From the NCBI GenBank assembly GCA_021797515.1, contig JAJZZP010000060.1:1-33705 (forward strand): DNA of 33,705 nt. Direction: 5' to 3'. This DNA comes from Bacillota bacterium (GTDB lineage Bacteria; Bacillota; Sulfobacillia; Sulfobacillales; Sulfobacillaceae). Position numbers and translations under genes: made by a program. This document shows, one piece after another, positions 17,139-24,967 of the stretch; positions within the stretch are counted from its first letter, which is position 1, and the number at the start of each line of letters is the position of its first letter. The notes below the pieces were generated by a model. That model did not search any database. It saw only the letters and a list, made by a program, of their open reading frames with translations, and was not told the DNA's origin.

Positions 17139-17923
17139 TGGTTCCTTGACGACAAAGCTAGCCAATTTTGCGTAAATTTTTGCCAATGGGGTTCTTGATG
17201 GTCGGCCAGAAACGTTTTAACACTTTGGTCAAAAGAATGTTTCTGATCTGCGGTAAACCATTGTCGATGATGGGCATAGGATCCAAAAATCAAGGTTGTA
17301 GTCAATACATCCAATTCGCAATAGTCCCGTATCGCCTTCATTTGGTTGCCTTGATACAAGTCCATGACATCTTTCCCAGAGACTCCCAGTTTTCCTGGAA
17401 TTTTCATCATACACGCCATTTCGTGCAATGACATCCGCGGCGCTGCCCCATACCCGCTGAACACATCCATCAGGTCAATGTGCGATTCTTCGTCAAACCG
17501 CTTTCGATAGCCATGATAGGGTTCGCCAAACTGATAGAACACCGGCGCCGCAATTCCATGCCGAATGGCCCTCAATACCAGTGTCGTCAAGTCAAATCCT
17601 GATGAATTCCAGCCAACCAGTCGCGGGCGGGCTTCGTCGATGATCCGAAAAAACTCCGTCACCAATTCTGACTCCGGCGACTGGATCCGCCCCAACGCGG
17701 TAAGTCGTCGCAAGGACCCACTGTCATCCACAATCGCGGCTGCAACCGCCACCACTTGATGAAATGCGGGTTTGAGGAAACTGGAACCTCCCCCCGTTTC
17801 CTCAACGCGATGCTGCAGCATCGATGCCCGTACCTCATGATCGGGTGCCGAGTTTGACATCTCTAGCCAAACACGGCCCGAGTCGGCATCAGGCACCGTT
17901 TCAATGTCGAATATCATCCACAT
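17135..17923 (-). CDS. PolB-like 3'-5' exonuclease (DEDD family)
   Basis: A 262-residue protein resembling the stand-alone exonuclease domain of family B DNA polymerases. The three DEDD motifs are visible: FDIETVPD at the N-terminus (ExoI), LVGWNSSGFDLTTLVLRA (ExoII) and YCELDVLTTTLIF (ExoIII). It probably degrades single-stranded 3' ends with two divalent metals. The ATG at 17923 follows TAGGAG by 8 bases. It is separated from the aldehyde dehydrogenase by only 11 bp and overlaps recQ by four bases, so it belongs to the same transcription unit; a helicase/exonuclease pair is a sensible repair module. Confidence 0.85.
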   Translation of the reverse strand: MWMIFDIETVPDADSGRVWLEMSNSAPDHEVRASMLQHRVEETGGGSSFLKPAFHQVVAVAAAIVDDSGSLRRLTALGRIQSPESELVTEFFRIIDEARPRLVGWNSSGFDLTTLVLRAIRHGIAAPVFYQFGEPYHGYRKRFDEESHIDLMDVFSGYGAAPRMSLHEMACMMKIPGKLGVSGKDVMDLYQGNQMKAIRDYCELDVLTTTLIFGSYAHHRQWFTADQKHSFDQSVKTFLADHQEPHWQKFTQNWLALSSRNQ

Positions 17924-17934
17924 AGAGATCGCTC

Positions 17935-19350
17935 CTACAAATTCAGCACAATTACCGTCGGGTAGGTCATTTCTTCAATCGCAAATTCCGGTCCTTCTCG
18001 TCCAATCCCGGAATCTTTGATGCCCCCATAAGGCATGTTATCGGCTCGATAGGAGCTGCTGTCGTTTACCATCACGCCACCCACCTGCAATTGACGCGCG
18101 GCATGCATGGCAACCGTTAAATTTTGGGTAAAAATTCCTGCCTGCAACCCATAGCGGCTTTGGTTAGCCCAATCGAACGCCTGGTTTATATCTTCATATG
18201 GCACCAATCCCGCAAGGGGAGCAAACACTTCTTCAGACATCACCCGCATCGACGGTGCCACATGCTCCAGTAATATGGGAGGTACCATGACCCCTTGGCG
18301 TGAGCCTTGGACCAACGTTTTCGCCCCAGCAGCCACTGCCTCGCGATACCACAGATCGGCCCTATCCGCTGCCGCCTCATTAATCATCGGTCCTACGTCA
18401 GTAGCCGAATCCTCGGGATTGCCCACCACGAGTTTCTCGGTAGCATGCACCATCGCTGCACGAAACGGCTCCCAAATCTTGTGATGCACGTATATCCGCT
18501 GTACCGCGATACAGACTTGTCCAGCATATCCATAAGCTCTAGCTGCTAAAGTCTGAGCCGCCAAATCCAGGTCGGCATCCTCATGGACTATGTTGGCCGA
18601 GTTATTGCCTAATTCTAGCAACACGGGTTTTAATGCCGCCTGAGAGCGAATAATTTGGCCCACTGCAGCCGACCCAGTGAAAGTAATCAGCTTCACCCGG
18701 GCATCTTTCACTAACTGTTCCCCGACCTCGGAGCCCTGGCCCGTAACAACATTGATCCACCCCTTCGGCACTCCAGCCTGATTAAGCAGCCGCGCAAGTT
18801 TCAACGAAGTGATTGGTGCCGCCGGCGCAGGTTTCAATACCACGGGGTTGCCAGCTGCCAGTGCCGGCCCCACTTTATGCAATACCAAATTTAACGGAAA
18901 ATTGAAGGGGGTAATGGCCAATGTGACCCCGTAGGGTTTCCGGATGGTGAACGCCAAGCGATTTTCCGCGCCGGGATTGCCCCCTATGGGAATCTCAGAC
19001 CCTTTGAGCGTTCTTGCCGCAAGTGCTGAATAACGAAGCGTCTGTTGCCCTCTGGCAACTTCAACTCTGGCGTCTTTGATGGGCTTCCCGGCCTCCTGGG
19101 CAATAGTCTTTGCAAAATCTTCCCCTTGTTGTGCTAACAACTCTGCAGCATTTTCCAATACCCGATAGCGATCGAAAACTGGCCATGAGGTTCCAAATGC
19201 CCGAGTGGCGGATTCTAGCGCATAATTCAACGAGTCGGCCAATGCTTCTCCTACTTCAGCCAAAGGCTCTTGGCGGTATTTATGTTGTACGACGTAGTAT
19301 CGATAGGCCGCGGTTTCTTCTCCATTGATAAAAAAGCCATAACGATCCAT
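17935..19350 (-). CDS. NAD(P)-dependent aldehyde dehydrogenase
   Basis: A 471-residue member of the ALDH superfamily. Catalytic features are in place: ITPFNFPLNLV with the oxyanion Asn, VVLKPAP for cofactor binding, FTGSAAVG, LLELGNNSANIV with the general-base Glu, and the nucleophile Cys in GYAGQVCIAVQRIYV. The C-terminal MPYGGIKDSGIGREGPEFAIEEMT is close to the lactaldehyde/phosphonoacetaldehyde dehydrogenase subgroup, but the substrate cannot be fixed from sequence. The ATG follows GAGGAGG. It sits in the middle of a five-gene minus-strand run, 18 bp after the J-domain gene and 11 bp before the exonuclease gene. Confidence 0.92.
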   Translation of the reverse strand: MDRYGFFINGEETAAYRYYVVQHKYRQEPLAEVGEALADSLNYALESATRAFGTSWPVFDRYRVLENAAELLAQQGEDFAKTIAQEAGKPIKDARVEVARGQQTLRYSALAARTLKGSEIPIGGNPGAENRLAFTIRKPYGVTLAITPFNFPLNLVLHKVGPALAAGNPVVLKPAPAAPITSLKLARLLNQAGVPKGWINVVTGQGSEVGEQLVKDARVKLITFTGSAAVGQIIRSQAALKPVLLELGNNSANIVHEDADLDLAAQTLAARAYGYAGQVCIAVQRIYVHHKIWEPFRAAMVHATEKLVVGNPEDSATDVGPMINEAAADRADLWYREAVAAGAKTLVQGSRQGVMVPPILLEHVAPSMRVMSEEVFAPLAGLVPYEDINQAFDWANQSRYGLQAGIFTQNLTVAMHAARQLQVGGVMVNDSSSYRADNMPYGGIKDSGIGREGPEFAIEEMTYPTVIVLNL

Positions 19351-19368
19351 AGATAAATCCTCCTCTAT

Positions 19369-19755
19369 TTAATTCTTCATTCGGTGATCCCGGCAAAGTC
19401 CAGATAGTGATGGATCGCAACGGGTGCATAATGCACGGCCACAGTGTGTGCAATATATCGCTGCCCATCGTCCGTGCTCTTCGCAATGAATCGCCATCGC
19501 AGAAGACGGTCGCCAGGTCGATCTAGAAGAGCTCCTTGATCGCTTGGAAGAAGGTTGTTGACGTATCTGACGGTAGGCCGCGGTAATTTCTTTCATTTGT
19601 TGTTCATGCCGCCTGCGTGCGCTGTCATCAATGCGATACTGATCGGGGTGATGCATTTTAACTAGTCTCAAATAGGCCTGTCGCACCTCTTCTGCAGAAG
19701 CGCCAGGCTGAATTCCTAAAATACGCCAAGGATCCGTCATTTCCCGGCCTGGCAT
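19369..19755 (-). CDS. J-domain protein with C-terminal B-box-type zinc finger
   Basis: A 128-residue protein. Residues 6-66 form a J domain with the essential HPD at 36-38 (KMHHPDQYR), which should stimulate an Hsp70 (DnaK). A basic Ser/Arg linker follows (about 67-85). The C-terminus holds eight potential zinc ligands, Cys91, His94, Cys102, Cys105, Cys110, Cys113, Cys121 and His124, spaced C-x2-H-x7-C-x2-C-x4-C-x2-C, very like a B-box finger. The start at 19755 uses GGAGGCG inside the end of the upstream gene; an internal ATG at 19740 would remove only five residues. Its partner and target are unknown. Confidence 0.82.
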   Translation of the reverse strand: MPGREMTDPWRILGIQPGASAEEVRQAYLRLVKMHHPDQYRIDDSARRRHEQQMKEITAAYRQIRQQPSSKRSRSSSRSTWRPSSAMAIHCEEHGRWAAIYCTHCGRALCTRCDPSLSGLCRDHRMKN

Positions 19756-19756
19756 T

Positions 19757-20929
19757 TTACTGGTCGCCTCCTAAAGCTTGCGCAATATCCGCCAACAAGT
19801 CCGCCGCATCTTCGATTCCCACAGACAGCCGAATCAAACCATCGCCAATGCCCCGCGCCTCTCGAGTAGCCCGTGGAATTGCCGCATGCGTCATGGTTGC
19901 TGGATGACCCACCAAGGACTCCACCCCGCCTAAACTTTCTGCCACGGAAAATAGGCGAAATTTCGCCAATACGGTTTTGGCAGCTTCTAGGGCATAGTCA
20001 GGGGAACCCTCTAATTCAAATGAGATCATCCCGCCGAACCCTTTCATCTGCCGGGTCAGAATCCCGCGCGTCTCTCCTTCGAACAAGCCAGGATAATAGA
20101 CTCGACGAACTCGGGGGTGTTCATGCAAGAATTCAGCAACCTTCATTGCATTCGCGGTGTGGCGCTCCATTCGCAACGCTAAAGTTTTTAGCCCCCTAAG
20201 AGTCAACCAAGCCTCAAATGGGCCAATAATCGCCCCTGCCGCATTTTGTAAAAATTTTATGCGGTCGGCTAGTTGGTCATCGTTTACCATAATGGCTCCA
20301 CCAAGTACATCAGAATGTCCCCCAATGTATTTGGTTGTGGAATGCACGACAATGTCGGCGCCATGTCTCAACGGGTTTTGCAAGTATGGTGAGGCGAAGG
20401 TGTTGTCCACCACAACCAGTAAACCATGTGTATGCGCCACATCTGCCAACTTCTCTATATCATATACTTGCAACAAAGGGTTGGTCGGAGTTTCCACCCA
20501 CAAAATTTTCGTTTCCTGCCGGATTACATTTGTCAATTGGGTGCTGTCGCTTAAATCGACGTAAGTGACCGGATGGGATTCTTGATGAACCTGCTGAAAT
20601 AATCGATATACTCCGCCATATAAGTCATGTCCGGCAATGATATGACTATGGGGGCCCAATAATCGCACCACAACATCGCAGGCCGCTAACCCCGAAGCAA
20701 ACGCAAAGGCGTGTCGGCCATACTCTAGGGAAGCCAGCGCCGTTTCCAGTGCCAAGCGGGTTGGGTTGTCGCCACGTCCATATTCAAATCCTTTGTGGTG
20801 TCCCAAGCTTTCCTGGGTGTAGGTACTGGTCGCGTAAATTGGAACAATAGTAGCTCCTGTTGCCGGGTCAGGATCTTGTCCCACATGAATTGCCCGCGTA
20901 GAAAATCCGTGTTGTGTCGTTTTGTCCAT
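19757..20929 (-). CDS. metB: Cystathionine gamma-synthase/gamma-lyase (PLP enzyme)
   Basis: A 390-residue Cys/Met-metabolism PLP enzyme. It has VPIYATSTYTQ and FEYGRGDNPTR near the N-terminus, FASGLAA, VETPTNPLL, VVDNTFASPYLQNPL, and the PLP Lys in VVHSTTKYIGGHSD. The C-terminal SLGGVESLVGHPATMTHA and IRLSVGIED complete the pattern. It either joins an activated homoserine to cysteine (MetB) or cleaves cystathionine (lyase); sequence alone does not decide, so the symbol is tentative. The ATG has only a modest GAGGAC upstream. It appears to be the first gene of the metB-dnaJ-like-aldh-exonuclease-recQ series. Confidence 0.9.
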   Translation of the reverse strand: MDKTTQHGFSTRAIHVGQDPDPATGATIVPIYATSTYTQESLGHHKGFEYGRGDNPTRLALETALASLEYGRHAFAFASGLAACDVVVRLLGPHSHIIAGHDLYGGVYRLFQQVHQESHPVTYVDLSDSTQLTNVIRQETKILWVETPTNPLLQVYDIEKLADVAHTHGLLVVVDNTFASPYLQNPLRHGADIVVHSTTKYIGGHSDVLGGAIMVNDDQLADRIKFLQNAAGAIIGPFEAWLTLRGLKTLALRMERHTANAMKVAEFLHEHPRVRRVYYPGLFEGETRGILTRQMKGFGGMISFELEGSPDYALEAAKTVLAKFRLFSVAESLGGVESLVGHPATMTHAAIPRATREARGIGDGLIRLSVGIEDAADLLADIAQALGGDQ

Positions 20930-20947
20930 TTTGTCCTCGTGGTTTCG

Positions 20948-20975
20948 ATTTTAGATACCCTACTATTTAAACAAT
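20948..20975 (-). promoter_or_regulatory. Weak candidate promoter for the metB-recQ gene run
   Basis: On the minus strand TAAAAT (20953-20948) lies about 19 bp before the metB start codon. The best -35 candidate, TTGTTT (20974-20969), is only 15 bp away, so the match is weak. The region is AT-rich compared with its surroundings. Confidence 0.3.
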
Positions 20976-21013
20976 TTTCCAGGGAAAAAGAAACCACAAA
21001 AGTGTGAATGAAC

Positions 21014-21526
21014 TTAGCTATTGACCGCCACGGCATCCCACGATTCATCCATAATGGTGCCATCCGCATTCAATTTGAAACGAAAGGGCGCATAATTGGT
21101 ATTGGGATCATAGTAAAGTCGGTCATAAGCCTCGTTGGGCAACGGTTCGATATTTATGTAGTCGTAATTGATATAAGTGGTCGATTGAATGCCTTTCGGT
21201 TCATACCCCATGCGCTTTTCAATTCCAGCTAAATTCACCGGAATTTCAAAGTTGACATAGTAAGTAGCGCTGCCCTGGTCTTGGGCAGGGCCAAAATTAT
21301 AGTATCCTGGAATCACACCACTGCCGATGTAGGATTGATTACCGGTAGCCAGCAACATATTGACCCCTATATTGTTACCTGACAAAGTTGGCGCATTAAC
21401 CACTTGCTGGACTGGGCGAGGCATAGCAGCAATGCTGTTGGGATTGCCGCAACCCGCAGCCAACAGTCCTATCACCCCTATTCCTATCAGTCGACGATAT
21501 CGATGGAGCGCCGATGTGATCCGCAT
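21014..21526 (-). CDS. Predicted lipoprotein, unknown function
   Basis: A 170-residue protein with an Arg-rich N-terminus, a hydrophobic segment (IGIGVIGLLAAG) and a lipobox ending in Cys, so it should be lipid-anchored outside the membrane. The mature part is rich in Asn, Tyr and Gly (YINYDYINIEPLPNEAYDR) and has no domain I recognise. The frame is open to an ATG at 21535, but that codon sits one base from the GGAGGAGG sequence. The ATG at 21526 has a normal 9-base spacing and is preferred. Confidence 0.7.
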   Translation of the reverse strand: MRITSALHRYRRLIGIGVIGLLAAGCGNPNSIAAMPRPVQQVVNAPTLSGNNIGVNMLLATGNQSYIGSGVIPGYYNFGPAQDQGSATYYVNFEIPVNLAGIEKRMGYEPKGIQSTTYINYDYINIEPLPNEAYDRLYYDPNTNYAPFRFKLNADGTIMDESWDAVAVNS

Positions 21527-21589
21527 CGCGATCATGCCTCCTCCCCACCATCATATAAACAAGGAGGCATCTCTATGCTTAAACGATGA

Positions 21590-21928
21590 CTATCGGCGTC
21601 GTGTGAATAGTTTCGGTATCATCGTGTCATTGGTATTCAATCCCCGTGTCAAAATTAACATGAACAAACGAAAATCGGCTTCCAATGACCGCCACGGATA
21701 CTGCCAAGTTGCAGGTTTATTACGTTCAATGAACACATGAGAATACCATTCTAACCCGTATCCCAATACTGGCGCTAAGAGCACATAATAGACATTTAAC
21801 GTAAAGAGTGCGGTCAATATGCTTAGTAGGGACAATCCGGTCCCGACAAAATGCAACAACCGGGTACCTGTCTCACGATGTTGATCCAGATAATAAGGCC
21901 AGAAATCGTCAAAAGAGCGAATTTTCAC
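21590..21928 (-). CDS. DUF962/Mpo1-like membrane protein
   Basis: A 112-residue protein of the YGL010w/Mpo1 family. It has the N-terminal pattern FWPYYLDQHRETGTRLLHFVGTGL, two hydrophobic segments, then GYGLEWYSHVFIERNKPATW and the WRSLEADFRLF motif. Yeast Mpo1 is an Fe(II)-dependent dioxygenase that shortens 2-hydroxy fatty acids; the conserved His residues (QH, LHF, YSHVF) are present. Bacterial members are mostly uncharacterised. Translation starts at a GTG (21928) behind GAGGTG. Confidence 0.82.
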   Translation of the reverse strand: MKIRSFDDFWPYYLDQHRETGTRLLHFVGTGLSLLSILTALFTLNVYYVLLAPVLGYGLEWYSHVFIERNKPATWQYPWRSLEADFRLFMLILTRGLNTNDTMIPKLFTRRR

Positions 21929-22031
21929 AGATGTTCACCTCTACCGCTGTATTCGCGATCAGAATAGAAAATTCCTGCTACAGCGTACTTTCGAAACTCA
22001 GATAAGTCGACGGTAGTGTAACTCCGGATCA

Positions 22032-22116
22032 ACAACATAAAAGTGGCCATGAGTTGTTCGTGACATTCGTGGCCCTGCAACTGAAAATTCTGCAGACCAA
22101 ATGGCCACTTTGTTGT
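22032..22116. repeat. Long inverted repeat between the DUF962 and DUF1540 genes
   Basis: ACAACA plus AAGTGGCCAT on the left (22032-22050, interrupted by a 3-base bulge) pairs with ATGGCCACTT plus TGTTGT on the right (22101-22116), giving 16 base pairs around a 50-base loop. There is no open frame in it. It may be the leader of the DUF962 gene, a structured RNA, or a remnant of a small mobile element. Confidence 0.5.
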
Positions 22117-22189
22117 GAAGAAGACTCCTATGCGTACTGTGTTTGAGCAACTAACGCAGCAGACGTGAAGGTTCTTAAACACGAATAAC

Positions 22190-22228
22190 AAGTCTCATCC
22201 CACGAAAATGACTCGTCGGATGAGACTT
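22190..22228 (-). terminator. Intrinsic terminator after the DUF1540 gene
   Basis: AAGTCTCATCC (22190-22200) pairs perfectly with GGATGAGACTT (22218-22228), an 11-bp stem with a 17-base loop. On the minus strand it is followed by the T-rich TTGTTATT. It lies about 65 bp past the stop codon of the DUF1540 gene. Confidence 0.6.
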
Positions 22229-22291
22229 CTGTTGTGCACTGGCACACCTTCCCGGGCTAGTCAAAACGTTCCACGACCAATCTACTTTCTA

Positions 22292-22513
22292 TTAACGCGA
22301 CTTGAACGTGTGACAAGCGGTGTCTGTTATGCTATGTGCTGGAGTGGTGCCAAGGGATTGCAAAAGGTTCCCTTCGTCTTGGCCAAACGTCATACTGGGA
22401 TGATCGTTTGTTGCTGAGTTGGAGGTGATAAGAATGCTATCGGCCGAGCACATATTGTCCTTTGCCCAAAAATAACAATTGCTCACGGTACATTTTACGT
22501 TAATGGCTGCCAC
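22292..22513 (-). CDS. Small Cys-rich DUF1540 protein
   Basis: A 73-residue protein starting at GTG (22513), preceded by GGAGGG with a good spacing. The N-terminus INVKCTVSNCYFWAKDNMCSADSILIT has Cys at 8, 13 and 22, and a fourth Cys (67) lies in TDTACHTFKSR. The pattern CxVxxCxYWxxxNxCxAxxIxV ... CxTF is that of DUF1540, a family common in spore-forming Firmicutes and thought to bind metal; its role is unknown. The frame is open further upstream to 22591, but the strong ribosome binding site and the family N-terminus both favour the GTG. Confidence 0.8.
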   Translation of the reverse strand: MAAINVKCTVSNCYFWAKDNMCSADSILITSNSATNDHPSMTFGQDEGNLLQSLGTTPAHSITDTACHTFKSR

Positions 22514-22558
22514 CAAAATCCCTCCCTCATTATCATTACACTCGACGTTCCCACCAAA

Positions 22559-22587
22559 TATCATTCCCCTGTCACCATTCTTTATGC
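22559..22587 (-). promoter_or_regulatory. Possible sporulation-type promoter for the DUF1540 gene
   Basis: On the minus strand GCATA (22587-22583) and GGGAATGATA (22568-22559) are 14 bp apart, resembling the -35 and -10 elements used by forespore sigma factors F/G, with one mismatch and a slightly short spacer. They lie about 45 bp before the GTG. This is suggestive only. Confidence 0.25.
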
Positions 22588-22599
22588 CCAAATCTCTAG

Positions 22600-22880
22600 A
22601 CTTTCCTTATGGCTACCCAACGATCGCTGTGTAGGATATTTAGATGACGCGAATAATCCACCTCCGGTCCCCAGAGGGACGTCTTGAGCGCGAGTTGTAC
22701 CAGAAAAAATCTGCTCTCACTGAACCCGAAGTCTGATAGTTATCTGGATACGCAGAAAAACTCTACCGTTCAGGGCAAAGATATCCTGCCCAGACGACGC
22801 GTATTTAGTTAGGAGGGTCAGAGATGCAGGGCGTTATGTTGGGTTTTAGGGAGTTGGCAGGAATTTTTGTGTTTTTTAAT
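22600..22880. other. Intergenic stretch, nothing recognised
   Basis: No frame with a recognisable motif or ribosome binding site. The plus strand has a good GGAGGG near 22811 followed by ATG at 22824, but the frame closes at once. It is probably eroded DNA. Confidence 0.4.
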
Positions 22881-22892
22881 TGATAGGCTATA

Positions 22893-23690
22893 GGTTTGTT
22901 GAACCTCCCCGGTCTTCAGGCCGGAGATTCTGGGGGAACCACCATGACTGCGTCGACGGGTCGTGAGACCCTGGGAGTATTCCTCCGAACTCGTCATCGC
23001 TTACCCCACCAGCAACATGGGCGGGGTTCAGTCGCTTCTACGTCTTAACGTTGCTTTGAGGGGAACGGGACGGCGATACGTGTTATTTCTACCCGTCAGA
23101 TTCTAATGCCACGGTTTATGCGTGGCCATGAGGGTTCGCGGGTTTTAACGGCTTATCATGATGACGCGACACATTTTACGTCTCCCACGCATTGCGGGAG
23201 ACAACCGCACGAAGGTATCCCGTTGTCAAAGAGCGAACCTGAGTATGTTAGCAAAACAGTTGCCTGATATCTCCGCCCTGCACGACGGAGTTTTACGCCG
23301 CATCTGAAAAATCGGTGTGAGCAAGTCAAGAATATTGTTTGTTGCATTTTAGTGATTACCTTAATGATGCTCGTGATGCAGTGGGATAGTTCGCGGAAAG
23401 AAGCGAATGGCACTGGCTAAAAGAGGATGTTGCAAGCGCGTGCGGTTGAATGGCACAAAGTCCCTCCGGAAGTGCCGTTCTGGGACTGGGAGGCTTTTCC
23501 CTGTGCGTTTACGCTCGATATCTTTAATCTATCTGCCATTATTTGCTGCACATCGCACTTAAAACAGGAGACCCGCTGTCGGATCCCCTGCCTATTCTTT
23601 CGTTTAGTTGTTTCCCAATACGTAAACTGTAACTGGCTCAATACCGAAATTGGAAACAGTTTGAGCATTAGCGTCCATATAGACATCTAT
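22893..23690 (-). mobile_element. Remnant of an IS200/IS605-family (IS1341-type) element
   Basis: On the minus strand the left boundary reads AGAATCTCCGGCCTGAAG then ACCGGGGAGGTTCAAC (22927-22893 region). This has the form 'GAATCCCCxGCxTTxAGxCGGGGxxGxTCAA' that closes many tnpB-only elements, with a CCGG hairpin. Farther upstream (about 23560-23420) a frame carries a CFKC motif and a VNAQGKASQSQNG segment that could be the worn zinc-ribbon end of TnpB. No intact transposase or TnpB frame survives, so only the end-like hairpin is reasonably clear; the coding remnant is tentative. Confidence 0.4.
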
Positions 23691-24683
23691 GCGATATCCC
23701 TTAATGGCACCGCCGGTATCCATAGCCCGACCCAAGAACCCACCCGGAGGTAAATTCGGATCGGTATAACCCGTAACATAGACCCGAGATTTCAACGGAA
23801 TCAGGGAGGGATCCACAGCTACCATTCCAGGTTCTAATGGTTGCCCGAATGCATCTACCGGTCCATAGGGATAGTTGTCCTGAAGACTAGGCCCATAGGC
23901 AGTGGCCTTGACATGATAGACTGCAATCACAGGATAACCGTCAATGGTCTTTTGGCTGCCGGGGTTAGACATACTGCCGCCCGTGGTTGATCCAGACCCC
24001 GTAGGGCTCGTGCTACTAGCAGACGAATTTACCAAGACTTGCAACCCTGTCAAAATGGCTTGCCAAGTGGCTGGAGTAGATATTCCATTCACGGTTAACC
24101 CATGGTCACTTTGGAATTGTTCAACTGCACCCTGTGTCAAAGGACCGAAAATGCCGTCGACGGGCCCCACTGAAGTATATCCCAACAATCGTAAATCCGC
24201 CTGCAAGGTCATGACCCAATGTCCAGTACTGCCCATCTGCAACCACTGCGACATCGCAGGATGCTGCGCAATTTGGTGGTCAATCGTCGCCATCTGAGCG
24301 GCACTAGTGTCCGATGGCACATATTGGGGCACTATATTAAGTTCCGCCAAAATATCCTGCCATACTGGTGCACTGGTAACCCCCGTGACCGGGAACCCAT
24401 TGGCTGATTGAAAGGCGTCTACAGCATGCAGGGTGTTTGCTCCAAAAATTCCGTCATCAACACCAACACTCGAGTAGCCCAACAGCGCCAAATCGGCTTG
24501 AAGTGTTGCGACCCAATGATTTTGGCTACCGTATTGGAGGACTTGATTCATTGCTGGATGTTCTTGCGCTAATGTGCTGGTTGTGGAAGATACTGTCGCA
24601 GCGAAAGCCTGAGGTGCTGCAAAACTTCCCATAACTAGGGCGGCACTCGCCACACCTAGACTGTAGCGAAACATATTTGGCAT
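23604..24683 (-). CDS. Secreted cell-wall protein: two peptidoglycan-binding repeats and a 3D domain
   Basis: A 359-residue exported protein. Residues 1 to about 28 form a signal peptide ending in AFA. Two near-identical peptidoglycan-binding repeats follow (about 42-113 and 140-216), each with HPAM...LQ.GS..HWV.TLQADL.LLGY.SVG and DGIFG. After a Ser/Gly linker comes a 3D domain (about 258-357) with TAYGPS, GMVAVDPSLIPLKSRVYVTGY and AMDTGGAIKGYRIDVYM, which carries the three conserved Asp residues. Such domains occur in YuiC, YabE and Rpf-like lytic transglycosylases that remodel the wall at germination or growth. The ATG at 24683 follows GGGGAG. A cyclic-di-AMP riboswitch precedes it, fitting a wall-remodelling role. 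Confidence 0.92.
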   Translation of the reverse strand: MPNMFRYSLGVASAALVMGSFAAPQAFAATVSSTTSTLAQEHPAMNQVLQYGSQNHWVATLQADLALLGYSSVGVDDGIFGANTLHAVDAFQSANGFPVTGVTSAPVWQDILAELNIVPQYVPSDTSAAQMATIDHQIAQHPAMSQWLQMGSTGHWVMTLQADLRLLGYTSVGPVDGIFGPLTQGAVEQFQSDHGLTVNGISTPATWQAILTGLQVLVNSSASSTSPTGSGSTTGGSMSNPGSQKTIDGYPVIAVYHVKATAYGPSLQDNYPYGPVDAFGQPLEPGMVAVDPSLIPLKSRVYVTGYTDPNLPPGGFLGRAMDTGGAIKGYRIDVYMDANAQTVSNFGIEPVTVYVLGNN

Positions 24684-24704
24684 CAAGATTCTCCCCTCGC
24701 GATA

Positions 24705-24820
24705 TTGCCTCCGGAGTTAGCTGACGGGTTCGGGCGCGGAGAGAGGCCCTACCTAATGACGCGGATTCACCCCATACTTGGTTCCCCCGGTTGCTTGAGG
24801 TACAAGCAATTTGGCAACCT
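24705..24820 (-). promoter_or_regulatory. Cyclic-di-AMP (ydaO/yuaA) riboswitch
   Basis: The leader of the 3D-domain gene carries the conserved blocks of the ydaO-type riboswitch in order on the minus strand: GGTTGCC near 24819, CCGGGGGAACCA, GGGGTGAATCC, TAGGGC with CTCTCCGC, then GCCCGAACCCGTCAGCTAAC and finally GGAGGC near 24706. In known cases binding of c-di-AMP turns the downstream gene off, and wall hydrolases of the 3D/NlpC/Rpf type are the commonest targets. The ribosome binding site lies about 12 bases past the element, so it could act on transcription or on translation. Confidence 0.9.
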
Positions 24821-24821
24821 T

Positions 24822-24850
24822 AGTGTAAAAGGGGATCGATAACATGTCAT
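24822..24850 (-). promoter_or_regulatory. Promoter of the riboswitch-controlled gene
   Basis: On the minus strand ATGACA (24850-24845) and TACACT (24827-24822) are spaced by exactly 17 bp. Transcription would begin close to 24815-24819, right at the first conserved block of the riboswitch. Confidence 0.6.
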
Positions 24851-24967
24851 TTGCCAAAAAAGCCATTAAGCCTCCATAATGCCAAATTGCTGGATTCCTA
24901 GGAAGATTTGCCGAAGTTTGTCATACAATGTCTAGAGGATTCCAAGTGCAGGAAATTGATAGCGCAG

